64,000 nucleotides of DNA from Acidobacteriota bacterium (GCA_016789705.1 JAEUQR010000022.1:62001-126000), one strand, 5' to 3'. Counted from the first letter of the stretch, positions 46,215-56,998 are shown. Translations and numbers: made by a program. The notes: generated by a model not told the origin, from the letters alone.

Positions 46215-47378
46215 CTATTTCTGCAGCGGCTGGCCCGGCGCGACGGTCTGGCTGGGCGGCGGCACCTCGCCAGCTTCCACCCAGCGCACCAGCCGGTCGA
46301 AGGCGTCCTGCACGGTGGGGATGTAGGACGGGCCCTCGGCCATCGCTTTCGCCACGTCGGCGTCGAGGCCCATGCGCGTGGCGATGTACATGAACGACTG
46401 CGTGCCGTCGTCATCGCCCGACATGTGCCACACGCGGTCGACGAGATACAGCCGATGCCGCTCGGCCGGTGACACGCGGGCGCGGTAGGCCTTCAGTTCG
46501 GTGATGACGAAGTCGTCCCACGTGCCGGCGACCTCAATCGTCGGCACATGCACGACGCCCGTCGAGTTGCCGACCGCCCCGGGCGCCGGCGGCGCCGGAT
46601 TGGCCGCGGCCCGGACCGCGCCAGACGCCGTGTAGGGCCACAGCCGCCGCGCCGCCACCGGCGTGCCGATGGCCTCGGCGAACGCGACCACCTTCGGGTC
46701 CGTGTCGGGGAGCCCCGTATGCACTTTCGGATCGATCGCCGGCCAGAGCGCGGCGAGCTTCGCCTGCCGCGCCGTGCGGGTGGGCAGATCGCCGTTGGCG
46801 CCGGCCACGATCACGATCCCGGCGTAGGGAGCATCGCGCAGCTCGGCGGCGGCGCGCGCGATGCCGCCGCCCATCGACAGGCCCAGCAGGTAGCGCCGTG
46901 CCGGGGTGCGGCCGAGGCGGCGCGCGATCTCGAACGACGCGAGAGTGCCGAACTGCGTCGTGAGCGCGAGGCCGTCGGTGGCGCTCATGGCGCCGTCGCG
47001 GTCCACGCTCGCGTAGGCGAAGCCGCGCCCGACGGCATGGCGCCCGATGACGTCGTCGAGCGCCGTCTCATCGGTGCCGATGACCTTGCCGGTCGGGTCG
47101 AAGTTGTTGCCGCCGGATCCACCGTGCGCGCCGATGACGAGCGCGCCGTTCCACCCCGTGGCCGGATAGCGGATCACGAACCGCTTGGCCACGGGGGCAC
47201 CGGCCACGGCCAGCGGCACCATGCCCTTCAGCTGGACGACGCCGGCCTCGCGCGTTTCCGCGGCGGCGGCGAACGGCCCCGCGGGGGCCTGCGCGTCGAG
47301 GGGCGCTGCCAGCCACGCGGCCAGGGCGAACACGAGCGGAAGACAGAACGACGGACGGATGTGCGGCAGGGTTGGCAT
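46215..47378 (-). CDS. Exported alpha/beta hydrolase
   Basis: The 387-residue product has a signal peptide (LPLVFALAAWLAAPLDAQ). An alpha/beta hydrolase fold follows: IGAHGGSGGNN oxyanion-like loop, nucleophile motif GLSMGGGIARAA, and a late VWHMSGDDDGTQSF that could give the acid and His. It resembles tannase- or hydroxybutyrate oligomer hydrolase-type esterases, but I cannot name a substrate. The C-terminus is rich in Pro and Gln. It is divergent from the citrate synthase gene; TATCCT at 47400-47395 could be its -10 box. Confidence 0.7.
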   Translation of the reverse strand: MPTLPHIRPSFCLPLVFALAAWLAAPLDAQAPAGPFAAAAETREAGVVQLKGMVPLAVAGAPVAKRFVIRYPATGWNGALVIGAHGGSGGNNFDPTGKVIGTDETALDDVIGRHAVGRGFAYASVDRDGAMSATDGLALTTQFGTLASFEIARRLGRTPARRYLLGLSMGGGIARAAAELRDAPYAGIVIVAGANGDLPTRTARQAKLAALWPAIDPKVHTGLPDTDPKVVAFAEAIGTPVAARRLWPYTASGAVRAAANPAPPAPGAVGNSTGVVHVPTIEVAGTWDDFVITELKAYRARVSPAERHRLYLVDRVWHMSGDDDGTQSFMYIATRMGLDADVAKAMAEGPSYIPTVQDAFDRLVRWVEAGEVPPPSQTVAPGQPLQK

Positions 47379-47434
47379 GTGGGAGTCGGCGGCGAGGATA
47401 ACACCGGTGCGCGGCCGTGGCGCCGGGCCGCGAG

Positions 47435-47440
47435 TAAGAT
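47435..47440 (+). promoter_or_regulatory. -10 box of a probable leaderless promoter for citrate synthase
   Basis: TAAGAT is followed by exactly 6 bases (GCTCGT) and the ATG at 47447. There is no space for a ribosome-binding site after a normal transcription start. Confidence 0.5.
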
Positions 47441-47446
47441 GCTCGT

Positions 47447-48579
<1,133 letters not shown>

Positions 48580-48583
<4 letters not shown>

Positions 48584-49332
48584 CCCGCGCGGTCGTGCTC
48601 GCGGCGGTGGCCCTGGCGGCCGTCGGGCCGGCCGAACGGCGCGTGGCGGCGCAGCCCCCTGCCGAGTCGCGTGAGGTGCGCCAGCTCGTGACGTTCCGGT
48701 TCCTGCCGGGGCAGACGCGCGCCGCGCTCGACGTCTACCGCACGGGCATCCTGCCGATCTACCGCGGCGTCGAGTCGATGCGCACCGTGCGTCTGCTCGG
48801 CGAAGTGGAAAGCCCGGAGCCACTCGACCTGATGGTCGTGACGCACTACGCCGACATGGCCGGGATGGACCGCGCCAATCAGGCGCTGCGGGCGCTGCCG
48901 CCCGACGGCCCGACGATCGGCCAGCTCTATCAGCAGGTCTCCGATCTGAGCCTCGGCCATCACGACCAGTTCGTGGAGGTGCTGTCGCCGCCCGTCTCCG
49001 CCGGCACGCCGGACGGGCTGCTCGAGGTCCTCGAGTTCCTGCGCGTGGCGCCCGGGTCGCAGAGCGCCTTCGAGCGTCAGATGCTGCAGATCGTCCATCC
49101 CTGGGAAGAGGATCAGGCCACCCGCCAGCTCGTGCCGCGCACCGAGACCGGGCGATTCCTCCTGGCCGACGGCTGGGACTACCTGCGCACCTATGGCGTG
49201 CGCGACCTGGCGGCGTGGCAGGCCTACAGCACGGCGCGGGCCAGGCATCCGGCGGTGTGGGCCGCAAGCCGGCTGGTGGAGCAGCGCAAGACGATGATCC
49301 TGAGAGAACTGCCAGACATGCGGGTCCGCTGA
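48580..49332 (+). CDS. Exported protein with two dimeric alpha/beta-barrel-like repeats
   Basis: The 250-residue product has a signal peptide (TRAVVLAAVALAAVG, cleavage near AAQ). Two similar halves follow: REVRQLVTFRFLPGQTRAALDVYRTGILPIYRGVES and DGLLEVLEFLRVAPGSQSAFERQMLQIVHPWEEDQ, given here in abbreviated form. The pattern resembles NIPSNAP/EthD-type domains. No catalytic set is visible. It overlaps the citrate synthase stop by four bases and precedes a small membrane protein gene by two bases, so the three are probably co-transcribed. The link with citrate synthase is unexplained. Confidence 0.65.
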
Positions 49333-49334
49333 CA

Positions 49335-49571
49335 ATGCACGAACTGTTCGCCAACATTCCGAACGACATGCTCGCGCTGATGGTCGTGATTCCGCTCATC
49401 ATGGCCGCCGCTGCCATCACCCTGGGCTGGAAGGCCCGGCAGGCGGCGCTCCGGCGGCGGGCTGGCGGTGGTCCGCGCGAGATGGGGGAGGATGCCCTGG
49501 CGGCCGGCATCACGGTGGCGATCGTGCCGATCGGGTTCGCCCTGCTGATGCTCTGGGGCCGGTTCGGCTGA
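49335..49571 (+). CDS. Small two-helix membrane protein
   Basis: The 78-residue product has two hydrophobic helices (about 12-30, LALMVVIPLIMAAAAITLG, and 57-75, GITVAIVPIGFALLMLWG). A basic loop rich in Arg (KARQAALRRRAGG) separates them and would stay in the cytoplasm. I do not recognise the family. It begins 2 bases after the preceding stop and ends 74 bases before lepA, in which a CATAAT hexamer (49623-49628) may belong to a lepA promoter. Confidence 0.6.
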   Translation: MHELFANIPNDMLALMVVIPLIMAAAAITLGWKARQAALRRRAGGGPREMGEDALAAGITVAIVPIGFALLMLWGRFG

Positions 49572-49645
49572 CGGAAACGCCAGCGTTTCCGGGCCGCCGT
49601 GGCGGAGCTGGCGTCCCTGAGCCATAATGAGTGGTTCACCCAACC

Positions 49646-51451
49646 GTGTCGAAGCAGAGCCGCGTCCGTAATTTCGCCATCGTCGCCCACATCGATCACG
49701 GCAAGTCCACGCTGGCCGATCGATTCCTCGAGTACACGGGCGCCCTTCAGGCCCGTGAGATGGAAGCCCAGGTCCTCGACAGCATGGACCTCGAGCGCGA
49801 GCGGGGCATCACGATCAAGGCCCATCCCGTCCGCCTGAACTACACGGCGAAGGACGGCCAGAACTACATCCTCAACCTCATCGACACGCCCGGGCACGTC
49901 GACTTCGGCTACGAAGTCACGCGTTCGCTTGCCGCCTGCGAAGGCGCGCTGCTGCTCGTGGATGCCTCGCAGGGTGTCGAAGCGCAGACGCTCGCCAACG
50001 CCTATCTCGCGGTGGACGGCGGCCTCGAGGTCATCCCCGTCATCAACAAGATCGACCTGCCGAGCGCCGAACCGGAAGAAGCGCGCCGCCAGATCGAAGA
50101 AATCATCGGCCTCGACGGCGCCAGCGCCATCCTGGCGAGCGCCAAGGAGGGCCGCGGAGTCGGCGACATCCTCGAGGCGGTCGTGAGCCGCGTGCCGGCG
50201 CCGACCGGCGACCCCGAGGCGCCCCTCAAGGCCCTCATCTTCGACTCGTGGTACGACGCCTACCGTGGTGTCATCGTCGTGCTGCGCGTGCTCGACGGCA
50301 CGCTGCGCCCCGGCATGAAGGTCCGCTTCATGGCCACCGCCCAGGACTACGAAGTCGAGCAGCTCGGCGTCTTCACGCCGAAGCCGCTCGAGATGGCGGA
50401 AATCGGCGTTGGCGAAGTGGGCTTCATCAACTGCGGCATCAAGCGCATCGCCGATGCCCAGATCGGCGACACTGTCACCGAAAGCGCCCGTCCGGCCGTG
50501 GAGGCCTTCCCCGGCTTCAAGCCGCTCAAGCCGATGGTGTTCGCCGGGCTCTATCCGGTCGAGAGCCACGCCTACGGCGAACTGCGCGAAGCCCTCGAGA
50601 AGCTGCGGCTGAACGACTCGGCGTTCTTCTTCGAGCCCGAGACGTCGGCGGCGCTCGGCTTCGGCTTCCGCTGCGGCTTCCTCGGCCTGCTCCACATGGA
50701 GATCGTGCAGGAACGTCTCGAACGCGAGTTCGACATGGACCTCATCACGACGGCGCCGGGCGTGCTCTACCGCGTGACCACCACCGACGGCGTGGTGCGT
50801 GAGATCGACAGCCCGGCGAAGCTGCCCGAGGCCGGCACGATCCAGCTGCTCGAGGAGCCGGTCATCACGGCGATGATTCTGACGCCTGGCGAACACGTGG
50901 GCGGCATCCTGCAGCTCTGCCAGGACAAGCGCGGCGTGCAGAAGGCCCTCGAGTACAAGGCCGCCAACCGCGTGCTCATCACCTATGAAATGCCGTTCAA
51001 CGAAGTCGTGCTCGACTTCTACGACCGGCTGAAGACAATCTCGCGCGGCTACGCCTCGCTCGACTATCACGTCACCGGCTACTGGGCCTCACCGCTCGTG
51101 AAGCTCGACATCCTGGTCAACGGCGAGTCGGTGGACGCGCTCTCGATGATCGTGCACCGCGACCGCGCCTACGAACGCGGCAAGGCGCTCGTCGCCAAGA
51201 TGCGCGAGCTCATCCCGCGACAGATGTTCGAAGTGGCGATCCAGGCGGCCATCGGCGCCCGCATCATCGCCCGCGAGTCGGTCAAGGCGATCCGCAAGAA
51301 CGTGCTCGCCAAGTGTTACGGCGGCGACATCACGCGTAAGCGCAAGCTGCTCGAGAAGCAGAAGGAAGGCAAGAAGCGCATGAAGCGGGTCGGCACCGTC
51401 GAAATTCCGCAGGAAGCGTTCCTCGCCGTGCTCAAGCTGGGCGGAGACTAG
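49646..51451 (+). CDS. lepA: LepA / elongation factor 4
   Basis: LepA is a ribosome-associated GTPase that affects assembly and back-translocation. From GTG 49646 it is 601 residues: [20 protein letters not shown] (G1 loop), then DTPGHVDF (G3), [13 protein letters not shown] (G4) and SAKEGRGV (G5). Domain 2, domain III with [20 protein letters not shown] and the LepA-specific C-terminal domain ending [17 protein letters not shown] follow. An in-frame GTG at 49631 would add five residues but lies too close to the CATAAT box to be transcribed from it. The signal peptidase gene begins 3 bases after the stop, the usual lepA-lepB order. Confidence 0.97.
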   Translation: MSKQSRVRNFAIVAHIDHGKSTLADRFLEYTGALQAREMEAQVLDSMDLERERGITIKAHPVRLNYTAKDGQNYILNLIDTPGHVDFGYEVTRSLAACEGALLLVDASQGVEAQTLANAYLAVDGGLEVIPVINKIDLPSAEPEEARRQIEEIIGLDGASAILASAKEGRGVGDILEAVVSRVPAPTGDPEAPLKALIFDSWYDAYRGVIVVLRVLDGTLRPGMKVRFMATAQDYEVEQLGVFTPKPLEMAEIGVGEVGFINCGIKRIADAQIGDTVTESARPAVEAFPGFKPLKPMVFAGLYPVESHAYGELREALEKLRLNDSAFFFEPETSAALGFGFRCGFLGLLHMEIVQERLEREFDMDLITTAPGVLYRVTTTDGVVREIDSPAKLPEAGTIQLLEEPVITAMILTPGEHVGGILQLCQDKRGVQKALEYKAANRVLITYEMPFNEVVLDFYDRLKTISRGYASLDYHVTGYWASPLVKLDILVNGESVDALSMIVHRDRAYERGKALVAKMRELIPRQMFEVAIQAAIGARIIARESVKAIRKNVLAKCYGGDITRKRKLLEKQKEGKKRMKRVGTVEIPQEAFLAVLKLGGD

Positions 51452-51453
51452 CC

Positions 51454-52110
51454 GTGACCACCGTGGCGTTCGAGAAGTCGACCGTGCGTGAGTACTTCGA
51501 GTCGATCGTCGTTGCGGTCGTGTTGGCGCTCTTCATCCGCACCTTCGTCGTGCAGGCCTTCAAGATTCCGACCGGCTCGATGGAGCCGAACCTGCTCGTC
51601 GGCGATCACCTGCTCGTGAACAAGTTCGTCTTCGCGCCGAACGCCAGCGCCCTCGAACGCGCGCTGCTGCCGATGCGGCCGATCGCCCGCGGCGATGTCG
51701 TGGTCTTCAAGTTTCCCGAAGACCCCGAGCGCGACTTCATCAAGCGCATCATCGGCCTGCCCGGTGAGACGATCGAAGTGAAGGGCACGCAGGTGCTCGT
51801 GAACGGCACCGCCATCGCCCAGCCGTTCGCCCACTTCCTGCTGCCGCACGACCCGAACGCGCCGCTCATCCCCGGCGATCCGCGCGAGCATTTCGGGCCC
51901 TACACGGTGCCGGCCAACCACTACTTCGCGATGGGCGACAACCGCGACAACTCCCAGGACAGCCGCTACTGGGGGGCGCTGCCGGCCCATTACGTGAAAG
52001 GCCGTGCACTCATGATCTACTGGTCGTTCGACGACGCCCCGGCCGGCGGCGGCGCCGGGCAGATCCTGAGCGGCACCCGCTGGTCCCGCCTGCTGCACCA
52101 GATCCACTGA
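51454..52110 (+). CDS. lepB: LepB, signal peptidase I
   Basis: Type I signal peptidase removes signal peptides from exported proteins at the outer face of the inner membrane. The 218-residue product has one N-terminal helix (about 14-34), the catalytic Ser42 in IPTGSMEPNLLVGD, and the general-base Lys97 in DFIKRIIGLPGE. The C-terminal MGDNRDNSQDSRYWG box is also present. Start is a GTG three bases after lepA. It probably processes the many signal peptides encoded in this window. Confidence 0.97.
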   Translation: MTTVAFEKSTVREYFESIVVAVVLALFIRTFVVQAFKIPTGSMEPNLLVGDHLLVNKFVFAPNASALERALLPMRPIARGDVVVFKFPEDPERDFIKRIIGLPGETIEVKGTQVLVNGTAIAQPFAHFLLPHDPNAPLIPGDPREHFGPYTVPANHYFAMGDNRDNSQDSRYWGALPAHYVKGRALMIYWSFDDAPAGGGAGQILSGTRWSRLLHQIH

Positions 52111-52205
52111 TCCCGCGGCGCCGCCCGGCGCCGGTCCGCTACAGTCGGCCGTCGCCGGCGCCGATACGCCCCAGTGAGACCCCCACGAAGGCAGGCCAGG
52201 CTGAC

Positions 52206-52544
52206 ATGTCCACAATCATCAAGCTGCTCATCACCGCGCTCGTGCTGAACGCGTGCTTCCAGGGTGGACGTTCGGCGTGGGCCTTCTACCAGTTCCAGGA
52301 CGAAGTGCAGCAGGCCGTGCTCTTCAGCACCACGCAGTCTGCCGAACAGCTCAAGGCGCGCATCGCCAATGCCGCGGCCGAGATGCAGAAGGAACTGGAT
52401 CCGGAGACGTTCTCGGTGGCCTATCTTGGCACGCAGGCGAAGATCAAGGCCGCCTACACCGACGACGTGGCGCTCCTGCCCGGCGGCCCGAAGTACAGGT
52501 GGCTGCACGAGCTCGACGTCGACATGCGGCGCATGCCGTACTGA
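52206..52544 (+). CDS. Small membrane-anchored protein of unknown function
   Basis: The 112-residue product has an N-terminal helix (STIIKLLITALVLNACFQGG) and a soluble remainder with AWAFYQFQDEVQQAVLFST and an amphipathic helix SAEQLKARIANAAAEMQKEL. Its place after lepB recalls the DUF4845 genes found between lepB and rnc in proteobacteria, and the overall layout is similar, but sequence likeness is weak. rnc is not present. A TACAGT hexamer at 52140-52145 might be a promoter. The gene is convergent with the cyclodeaminase gene. Confidence 0.6.
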   Translation: MSTIIKLLITALVLNACFQGGRSAWAFYQFQDEVQQAVLFSTTQSAEQLKARIANAAAEMQKELDPETFSVAYLGTQAKIKAAYTDDVALLPGGPKYRWLHELDVDMRRMPY

Positions 52545-52566
52545 CGCCGCCCGGCCACGGGCCGCG

Positions 52567-53190
52567 CTAGTCCTGCAGCGTCGCCATCGAGGCGTGCGCC
52601 GCGCGGGCGACCGCGTCGAGCGTGCGCGTGAGCTGCCGCGTCGTCTCCCGCACGAACGTCTCGTCGTCCAGCCCCTCGATGTTCGCGCGTACGTTCGAGG
52701 CGGCGCCGTCGGCGGCCGCCTTCAGGAGGCCGATGGCGACGAAGACATCGCTGACGGCCACGCGCGTGCCCATCGCCGCCACATCGCGTGAGCGATCGAG
52801 GGCGTCGGCGCAGAGCCGGGCGGTCTCGAGCGGCACCCGCGTGGCTTCGCGCGTCGCCTCGGCAAGCGCCTGGCGCCGCGCGTCGGCTTCGGCGGCCGTG
52901 GTGCGCGGCAGCCTGGTGGCCGACATCAGCGCCTGCACGGCGGCGGTGTCCTCGTCGGCCAGGCGGGCCAGCGCGACGCGATACGCGGCCAGTTCGCGGG
53001 CGGCGAGGTCGAGACGGGTGCGTTCGTCGGGCGTGCCGTGCCGCGTGTGCGGCAGCGACGCCACCATGGCACTTACCGACGCGCCGAGGGCGCCGGCGAT
53101 GGCGGCCGCGGTGCCGCCGGCCGGCGCCGGTGTGGGCGCGGCGATGCGATCGAGCAGGTCGGCCAGCGGCAGCGAGGTCAGCGGGTTCAT
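52567..53190 (-). CDS. Stand-alone formimino-THF cyclodeaminase (FTCD_C family)
   Basis: Cyclodeaminase converts 5-formimino-tetrahydrofolate to 5,10-methenyl-THF and ammonia. In animals the domain is fused to formiminotransferase; here it is a separate 207-residue protein with TPAPAGGTAAAIAGALGASVSAMV near the N-terminus. The segment DVAAMGTRVAVSDVFVAIGLLKAA follows in mid-protein, and a C-terminal helix ends SMATLQD. Its start overlaps the hutI stop in ATGA. No formiminotransferase is encoded in the window, so the formimino-THF source is not obvious. Confidence 0.88.
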   Translation of the reverse strand: MNPLTSLPLADLLDRIAAPTPAPAGGTAAAIAGALGASVSAMVASLPHTRHGTPDERTRLDLAARELAAYRVALARLADEDTAAVQALMSATRLPRTTAAEADARRQALAEATREATRVPLETARLCADALDRSRDVAAMGTRVAVSDVFVAIGLLKAAADGAASNVRANIEGLDDETFVRETTRQLTRTLDAVARAAHASMATLQD

Positions 53191-54458
53191 ACGCGGGAAC
53201 TCCCGAGGCGTCCGGCGACGAGCCGGCCGCGTTTGACCACGCCGGCGACGACCGGCGCGCCGATGCGGGCGAGATCGGCCAGTGTGCCGTCGATGAGCAC
53301 GCAGTCGAGCAGCTTGCCGTCTTCGAGGCTGCCGATGTCGTGCGACCGCCGCAGTGCCGCGGCGCCGTTCACCGTGGCGGCCACGAGCGCCTCCTCGAGC
53401 GTCATGCCCATGCCGAAGGCGGCGAGCGCGATCACGAAGGGCATCGAGGGCGAGAAGCCGCCGCCGGGATTCATGTCGGTCGCGAGCGCCACCGGGACGC
53501 CGCGCCCGATGAGCAGGCGCGCCGGCGCATAGCGCCCGAGCTTCAGGAAGAACGCCGCCGCCGGCAGCAGCGTGGCAACCACGCCGGCATCGGCGAGCGC
53601 GGTGGCGCCGGCCTCGTCCACGTGGATCAGGTGGTCGGCCGACACGGCGCCGACCGCCGCGGCCGTCATCGCGCCGCCGCTCAGGGCCAGTTCGTCGGCG
53701 TGGATGCGCGGGCGCAGGCCGAGCGGTTTGCCGGCGTCGAGAATGGCGCGCGATTCCGCGGGCGTGAAGACTCCCGACTCGCAGAAGACGTCGTTCCACT
53801 CGGCCAGACCTTCACGGGCGACGGCCGGCAGCATCTCGTCGATGACGAGCCGGACGTAGGCGGCGCGCCGGTCGCGGTATTCGACCGGGATTTCGTGCGC
53901 CCCCATGAACGTGGGTGAGAGGTCCACGGGCTGGCGAGCCGCCAGCGTCCGGATCGCGCGCAACATCTTGAGTTCGGTCGCCGTGTCGAGGCCGTAGCCG
54001 CTTTTCACCTCGCACGTCGTCGTGCCCTGGGCGAGCGCGTCGGCGAGCCGCGGCAGCGCCGCCTCGACGAGGGCGGCCTCGGACGCCTCGCGCGTCGCCG
54101 TCACCGTGCGCACGATGCCGCCGCCGGCGGCGGCGATCTCGGCATAGGTCGCGCCGGCCAGCCGCCTGGTGAGTTCTTCGCGCCGATCGCCGGCAAACAC
54201 GACGTGCGTGTGGGCATCGACGAAGCCGGGCACGACGGTCGTGCCGCGGGCGTCGACGACGACGGCGTCTGGTTCGAGCGTGACCGACCGCGCTACCTCG
54301 TCGGCCGGACCGACGGCGACGATCCGGCCGCGCCAGGCGGCCACCGACGCGCCCGGGATCGCGGCGATGTCGCCCTGCGCGCGTCCGGCCCGCGGCGCCG
54401 GCCCGCGGCACGTGGCGACGCTGTCGGCGTGGTCGATGAGGATGTCGGCTCGGGTCAT
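53187..54458 (-). CDS. hutI: HutI, imidazolonepropionase
   Basis: HutI opens the imidazolone ring to give N-formimino-L-glutamate, the step between HutU and HutF. The 423-residue product has the metal motif PGFVDAHTHVVFAGDR, VKSGYGLDTATELKML, FMGAHEIPVEYRDRR, PRIHADELALSGG and ATDMNPGGGFSPSMP, all signature segments of the family. It is about 34 kb from hutHGUF and completes the pathway. Its start overlaps the DUF167 stop (ATGA) and its stop overlaps the cyclodeaminase start, so it is embedded in a cell-division/one-carbon operon. Confidence 0.96.
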   Translation of the reverse strand: MTRADILIDHADSVATCRGPAPRAGRAQGDIAAIPGASVAAWRGRIVAVGPADEVARSVTLEPDAVVVDARGTTVVPGFVDAHTHVVFAGDRREELTRRLAGATYAEIAAAGGGIVRTVTATREASEAALVEAALPRLADALAQGTTTCEVKSGYGLDTATELKMLRAIRTLAARQPVDLSPTFMGAHEIPVEYRDRRAAYVRLVIDEMLPAVAREGLAEWNDVFCESGVFTPAESRAILDAGKPLGLRPRIHADELALSGGAMTAAAVGAVSADHLIHVDEAGATALADAGVVATLLPAAAFFLKLGRYAPARLLIGRGVPVALATDMNPGGGFSPSMPFVIALAAFGMGMTLEEALVAATVNGAAALRRSHDIGSLEDGKLLDCVLIDGTLADLARIGAPVVAGVVKRGRLVAGRLGSSRV

Positions 54459-54742
54459 GCGGAGGTCACGAGGCGGCGCCGCACGTCGTCGGGCCGCAGG
54501 CCCTCGACGAGCACTCGCTTCTGCCTGGAGGTGTCGCCGTGCACGAGCGAGACCCGCCGCTTCGGCAGGTCGAGCGCGTCGGCGAGGAAATGGACGAGGG
54601 CGGCATTGGCACGGCCATCGACGGGCGGTGCCGCCAGGCGCACCACGAGAGCGCCGTCGCGCTCGCCGGCAAGGGCGGAGCGGGCGGCGCGCGGGATCAC
54701 GCGGACCTCCACGTAGGTGCCGCCTGGACCCTCGCGCACCAT
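54455..54742 (-). CDS. DUF167 (YggU-family) small protein
   Basis: The 95-residue product has the family core VEVRVIPRAARSALAG, LVVRLAAPPVDGRANAALVHFLADAL and VSLVHGDTSRQKRVLVEGL. The family function is unknown; it is often encoded beside yggS. That is also so here, with divIVA between them. It overlaps hutI by four bases and starts 5 bases after the divIVA stop. Confidence 0.9.
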   Translation of the reverse strand: MVREGPGGTYVEVRVIPRAARSALAGERDGALVVRLAAPPVDGRANAALVHFLADALDLPKRRVSLVHGDTSRQKRVLVEGLRPDDVRRRLVTSA

Positions 54743-54747
54743 GCACG

Positions 54748-55308
54748 CTAGCCGTTCTGTGTGCGGACGGACGGCAGGTCGGCCACGCCCGGCGCCGACG
54801 CGGCGGCGTCGGCCGGGCGCGGACGCATCAGGCGGATCTTGTCGTCGCGATCCTTCTGATCCTGCTCGCGCACGAAGTCGAGCGTGTTCTTGAGGGCGTT
54901 GATGATGGCTTCGACCGACGTCTCGGTCTCGCGGCGGCGGGCCCGCAGGCCATCGATCTCGCGCTGCAGGTCTTCGTGACGGCTCTGCGCCTTCTGCAGC
55001 AGCAGGTCGGCGCGTGCCTCGGCGTCGCGCATCACGCGCTGGGCGTCGCGTTCCGCCGTTTCCCGCATCTCGTCGGCCAGCCGCTGGGCGCTCACCAGCG
55101 TGTTCTTGAGGCTCTTCTCCTCCGAACGGTGCTCGGCGAGCAGCTCCTCGAGCCGCGCCACGTCCTGCCGGAGCCGGTCGGCCTCGCGAATCGCGCCTTC
55201 GTAGTCGTCGGCCACTTCGGTGAGCAGGGCATCGACTTCGCCGCGGTCGTAGCCGCGCATCGCGGTCTTGAACTTCTGCTGACGGAGGTCCAGGGGCGTG
55301 ACGTTCAT
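54748..55308 (-). CDS. divIVA: DivIVA-family coiled-coil protein
   Basis: DivIVA-type proteins bind curved membrane at poles and division sites and organise growth or septum placement. The 186-residue product starts NVTPLDLRQQKFKTAMRGYD, with RGYDRGEVDALLTEVADDYE typical of the membrane-binding head. A long coiled coil (about 30-150) and an Ala/Pro tail follow. The gene is in the yggS-divIVA context known from Gram-positive ylm operons and some diderm phyla. DUF167 follows after 5 bases. A link to the dcw cluster 45 kb away is functional only. Confidence 0.9.
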   Translation of the reverse strand: MNVTPLDLRQQKFKTAMRGYDRGEVDALLTEVADDYEGAIREADRLRQDVARLEELLAEHRSEEKSLKNTLVSAQRLADEMRETAERDAQRVMRDAEARADLLLQKAQSRHEDLQREIDGLRARRRETETSVEAIINALKNTLDFVREQDQKDRDDKIRLMRPRPADAAASAPGVADLPSVRTQNG

Positions 55309-55342
55309 GATTCCAGCTCCTCGCGCGCCGGCGCGCCCGCGG

Positions 55343-56047
55343 TCAGCGCCGTTCGCCGAATATCGCGCTGCCGACCCTGACGATCGTCGCGCCTTCCTCG
55401 ATAGCCACCTCGAAGTCGTGGCTCATGCCCATCGACAGCTCAGCCAGCCGTCCGGCCGGCACCCCGGCCACCGCCAGCTGGTCGCGCAGCGCCACCAGCT
55501 TCCGGAACCACGGCCGGGCGTCGTTCGGGTCGTCGACGGCCGGCGGGAGCAGCATCAGCCCCACCAGGTCCACCGCCTGCAGCCCGGCCGCCGCTGCGAA
55601 GATATCGGGCAATTCTTCCGGGGAGGCGCCGAACTTCGTCGCCTCGCCCGCCAGGTCCACCTGCACGAGCGCTCTGGGCTGCCGCCCCGCCGCGGCCGCC
55701 CCTTCGTCGATCCTGGTGAGCAGATTCACGCTGTCGACGGCGTGGATCCAATCGAAGGCCTCGGCCGCCTTCTTCGCCTTGTTCGACTGCAGGTGGCCGA
55801 TGACGTGCCACCGAATCGTAGTGTCGGCCGTCTCGGCGATCTTCTGCAGGCCTTCCTGCACTTTGTTTTCGCCGAAATCCCGCTGGCCGGCCGCGATGGC
55901 CGCCCGCACGTGGTCGGCGGAATAGGTCTTCGACACCGCCACCAGCCGGACCGCGGCGGCCTCGCGCCCGGCCCGGGCAGCGGCGGCCGCCATGCGGCCG
56001 CGGACGTCGGCCAGCCGGGCGGCGATGGTGGCGGCGAGGTCGCTCAC
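55343..56047 (-). CDS. YggS/PLPBP, PLP homeostasis protein
   Basis: YggS binds pyridoxal phosphate without known catalysis and keeps PLP and amino acid pools in balance. The 234-residue product has the alanine racemase-like barrel with VRLVAVSKTYSADHVRAAI (PLP Lys), FGENKVQEG, WHVIGHLQSNKAKKA, LVQVDLAGEATKFG, GLMLLPP and ELSMGMSHDFEVAIEEGATIVRVGSAIFG given in part. The GTG start overlaps the TPR gene stop (GTGA). Confidence 0.93.
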   Translation of the reverse strand: MSDLAATIAARLADVRGRMAAAAARAGREAAAVRLVAVSKTYSADHVRAAIAAGQRDFGENKVQEGLQKIAETADTTIRWHVIGHLQSNKAKKAAEAFDWIHAVDSVNLLTRIDEGAAAAGRQPRALVQVDLAGEATKFGASPEELPDIFAAAAGLQAVDLVGLMLLPPAVDDPNDARPWFRKLVALRDQLAVAGVPAGRLAELSMGMSHDFEVAIEEGATIVRVGSAIFGERR

Positions 56048-56976
56048 CGGACGGGCGGCTTCAGCTGCGAGAGCATCGCCTTGGCCTGGGCGGCGAACTG
56101 CCCGGTGGGCGCCATCTTCATGTACTCCTCGAAGCTGGCGACGGCCTCGGGGATCTTGCCTTCGTTGAGGAGCGCCATGCCGAGCTGGAAGCGCGAGTCG
56201 GCATGGTTCGGGTCGGCCTTGACGGCTTCTTCGAACTTCACCTTCGCCTCGGCGATCTTGCCGCCGTTCCACAGAATGATGCCCTGGTTGTAGATGGCGT
56301 CGGCGTTGCCGCCGGGCGCCGAGGCGGCGGCCCGCGCGCCGATGGCGGCCGCTTCGTCGAAGCGCTTCTGCGTGTTGTAGAGCGTGGCGAGCGCGTTCAG
56401 CGTCTCGGCGTGATCGGCCTTCTGCTCGAGGCCCTTCTTCCAGTTCTCCTCGGCCTGCTTCTCGTCCTTCTTCTGCAGGTAGGCGAAGCCGATGTTGTAG
56501 TAGCACTCGTGGCAGGTGGGCTGCGCGGCGAGCGCCGCCTGGAATTTCGCGATGGCGGTGTCGTAGTCCTGGGCGCGGCTGGCCGCCACACCTTCGTCGA
56601 AGGCCACCTTGAGCGCGGCCATCTTCGGATCGGCGCCGGGCGGCACGGGCGAGAGCGTGATTGTGACCTCGGCGGTGTTGCCGACGCGGACGCGGACGTC
56701 GGCGAAGCCCGAGCCGAGCTTGTCGGCGGTGGCCGTGACGCGATAGCCGCCCGACTGCAGGCCGAGCTGCACGAACTCGCCGCGCTTGTCGGACTTGGTC
56801 GTGAGCTTGCGGCTCATGCCCTCGACGAACTCGATGGTGATGGCGGCATCGGCCACGGGCTTGCCGTCGGGACCGACGACCTTGCCCTTGACGAGTCCGG
56901 TCTGCGCGGCGGCGGGCGCCGCGAGGGCCAGCACGACGGCGGCGGCGAGGAACCGGGTGATGGTGCGGTGAATCAT
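56044..56976 (-). CDS. Exported TPR protein with carboxypeptidase regulatory-like domain
   Basis: The 310-residue product has a signal peptide (ITRFLAAAVVLALAAPAAAQ), then a beta-sandwich of the carboxypeptidase regulatory-like type (about 28-110, GKVVGPDGKPVADAAITIEF). At least five TPR repeats follow (about 125-300) with YDTAIAKFQAALAAQP, ECYYNIGFAYLQKKDE and DAIYNQGIILWNGG. A Cys-His-Glu-Cys sequence lies in the first repeat. It is probably a periplasmic scaffold. TACACT (57004-56999) and an AGGAG ribosome-binding site 10 bases before the ATG suggest its own promoter within the run. Confidence 0.85.
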   Translation of the reverse strand: MIHRTITRFLAAAVVLALAAPAAAQTGLVKGKVVGPDGKPVADAAITIEFVEGMSRKLTTKSDKRGEFVQLGLQSGGYRVTATADKLGSGFADVRVRVGNTAEVTITLSPVPPGADPKMAALKVAFDEGVAASRAQDYDTAIAKFQAALAAQPTCHECYYNIGFAYLQKKDEKQAEENWKKGLEQKADHAETLNALATLYNTQKRFDEAAAIGARAAASAPGGNADAIYNQGIILWNGGKIAEAKVKFEEAVKADPNHADSRFQLGMALLNEGKIPEAVASFEEYMKMAPTGQFAAQAKAMLSQLKPPVR

Positions 56977-56998
56977 GGTGCGAGAGACTCCTGACGCC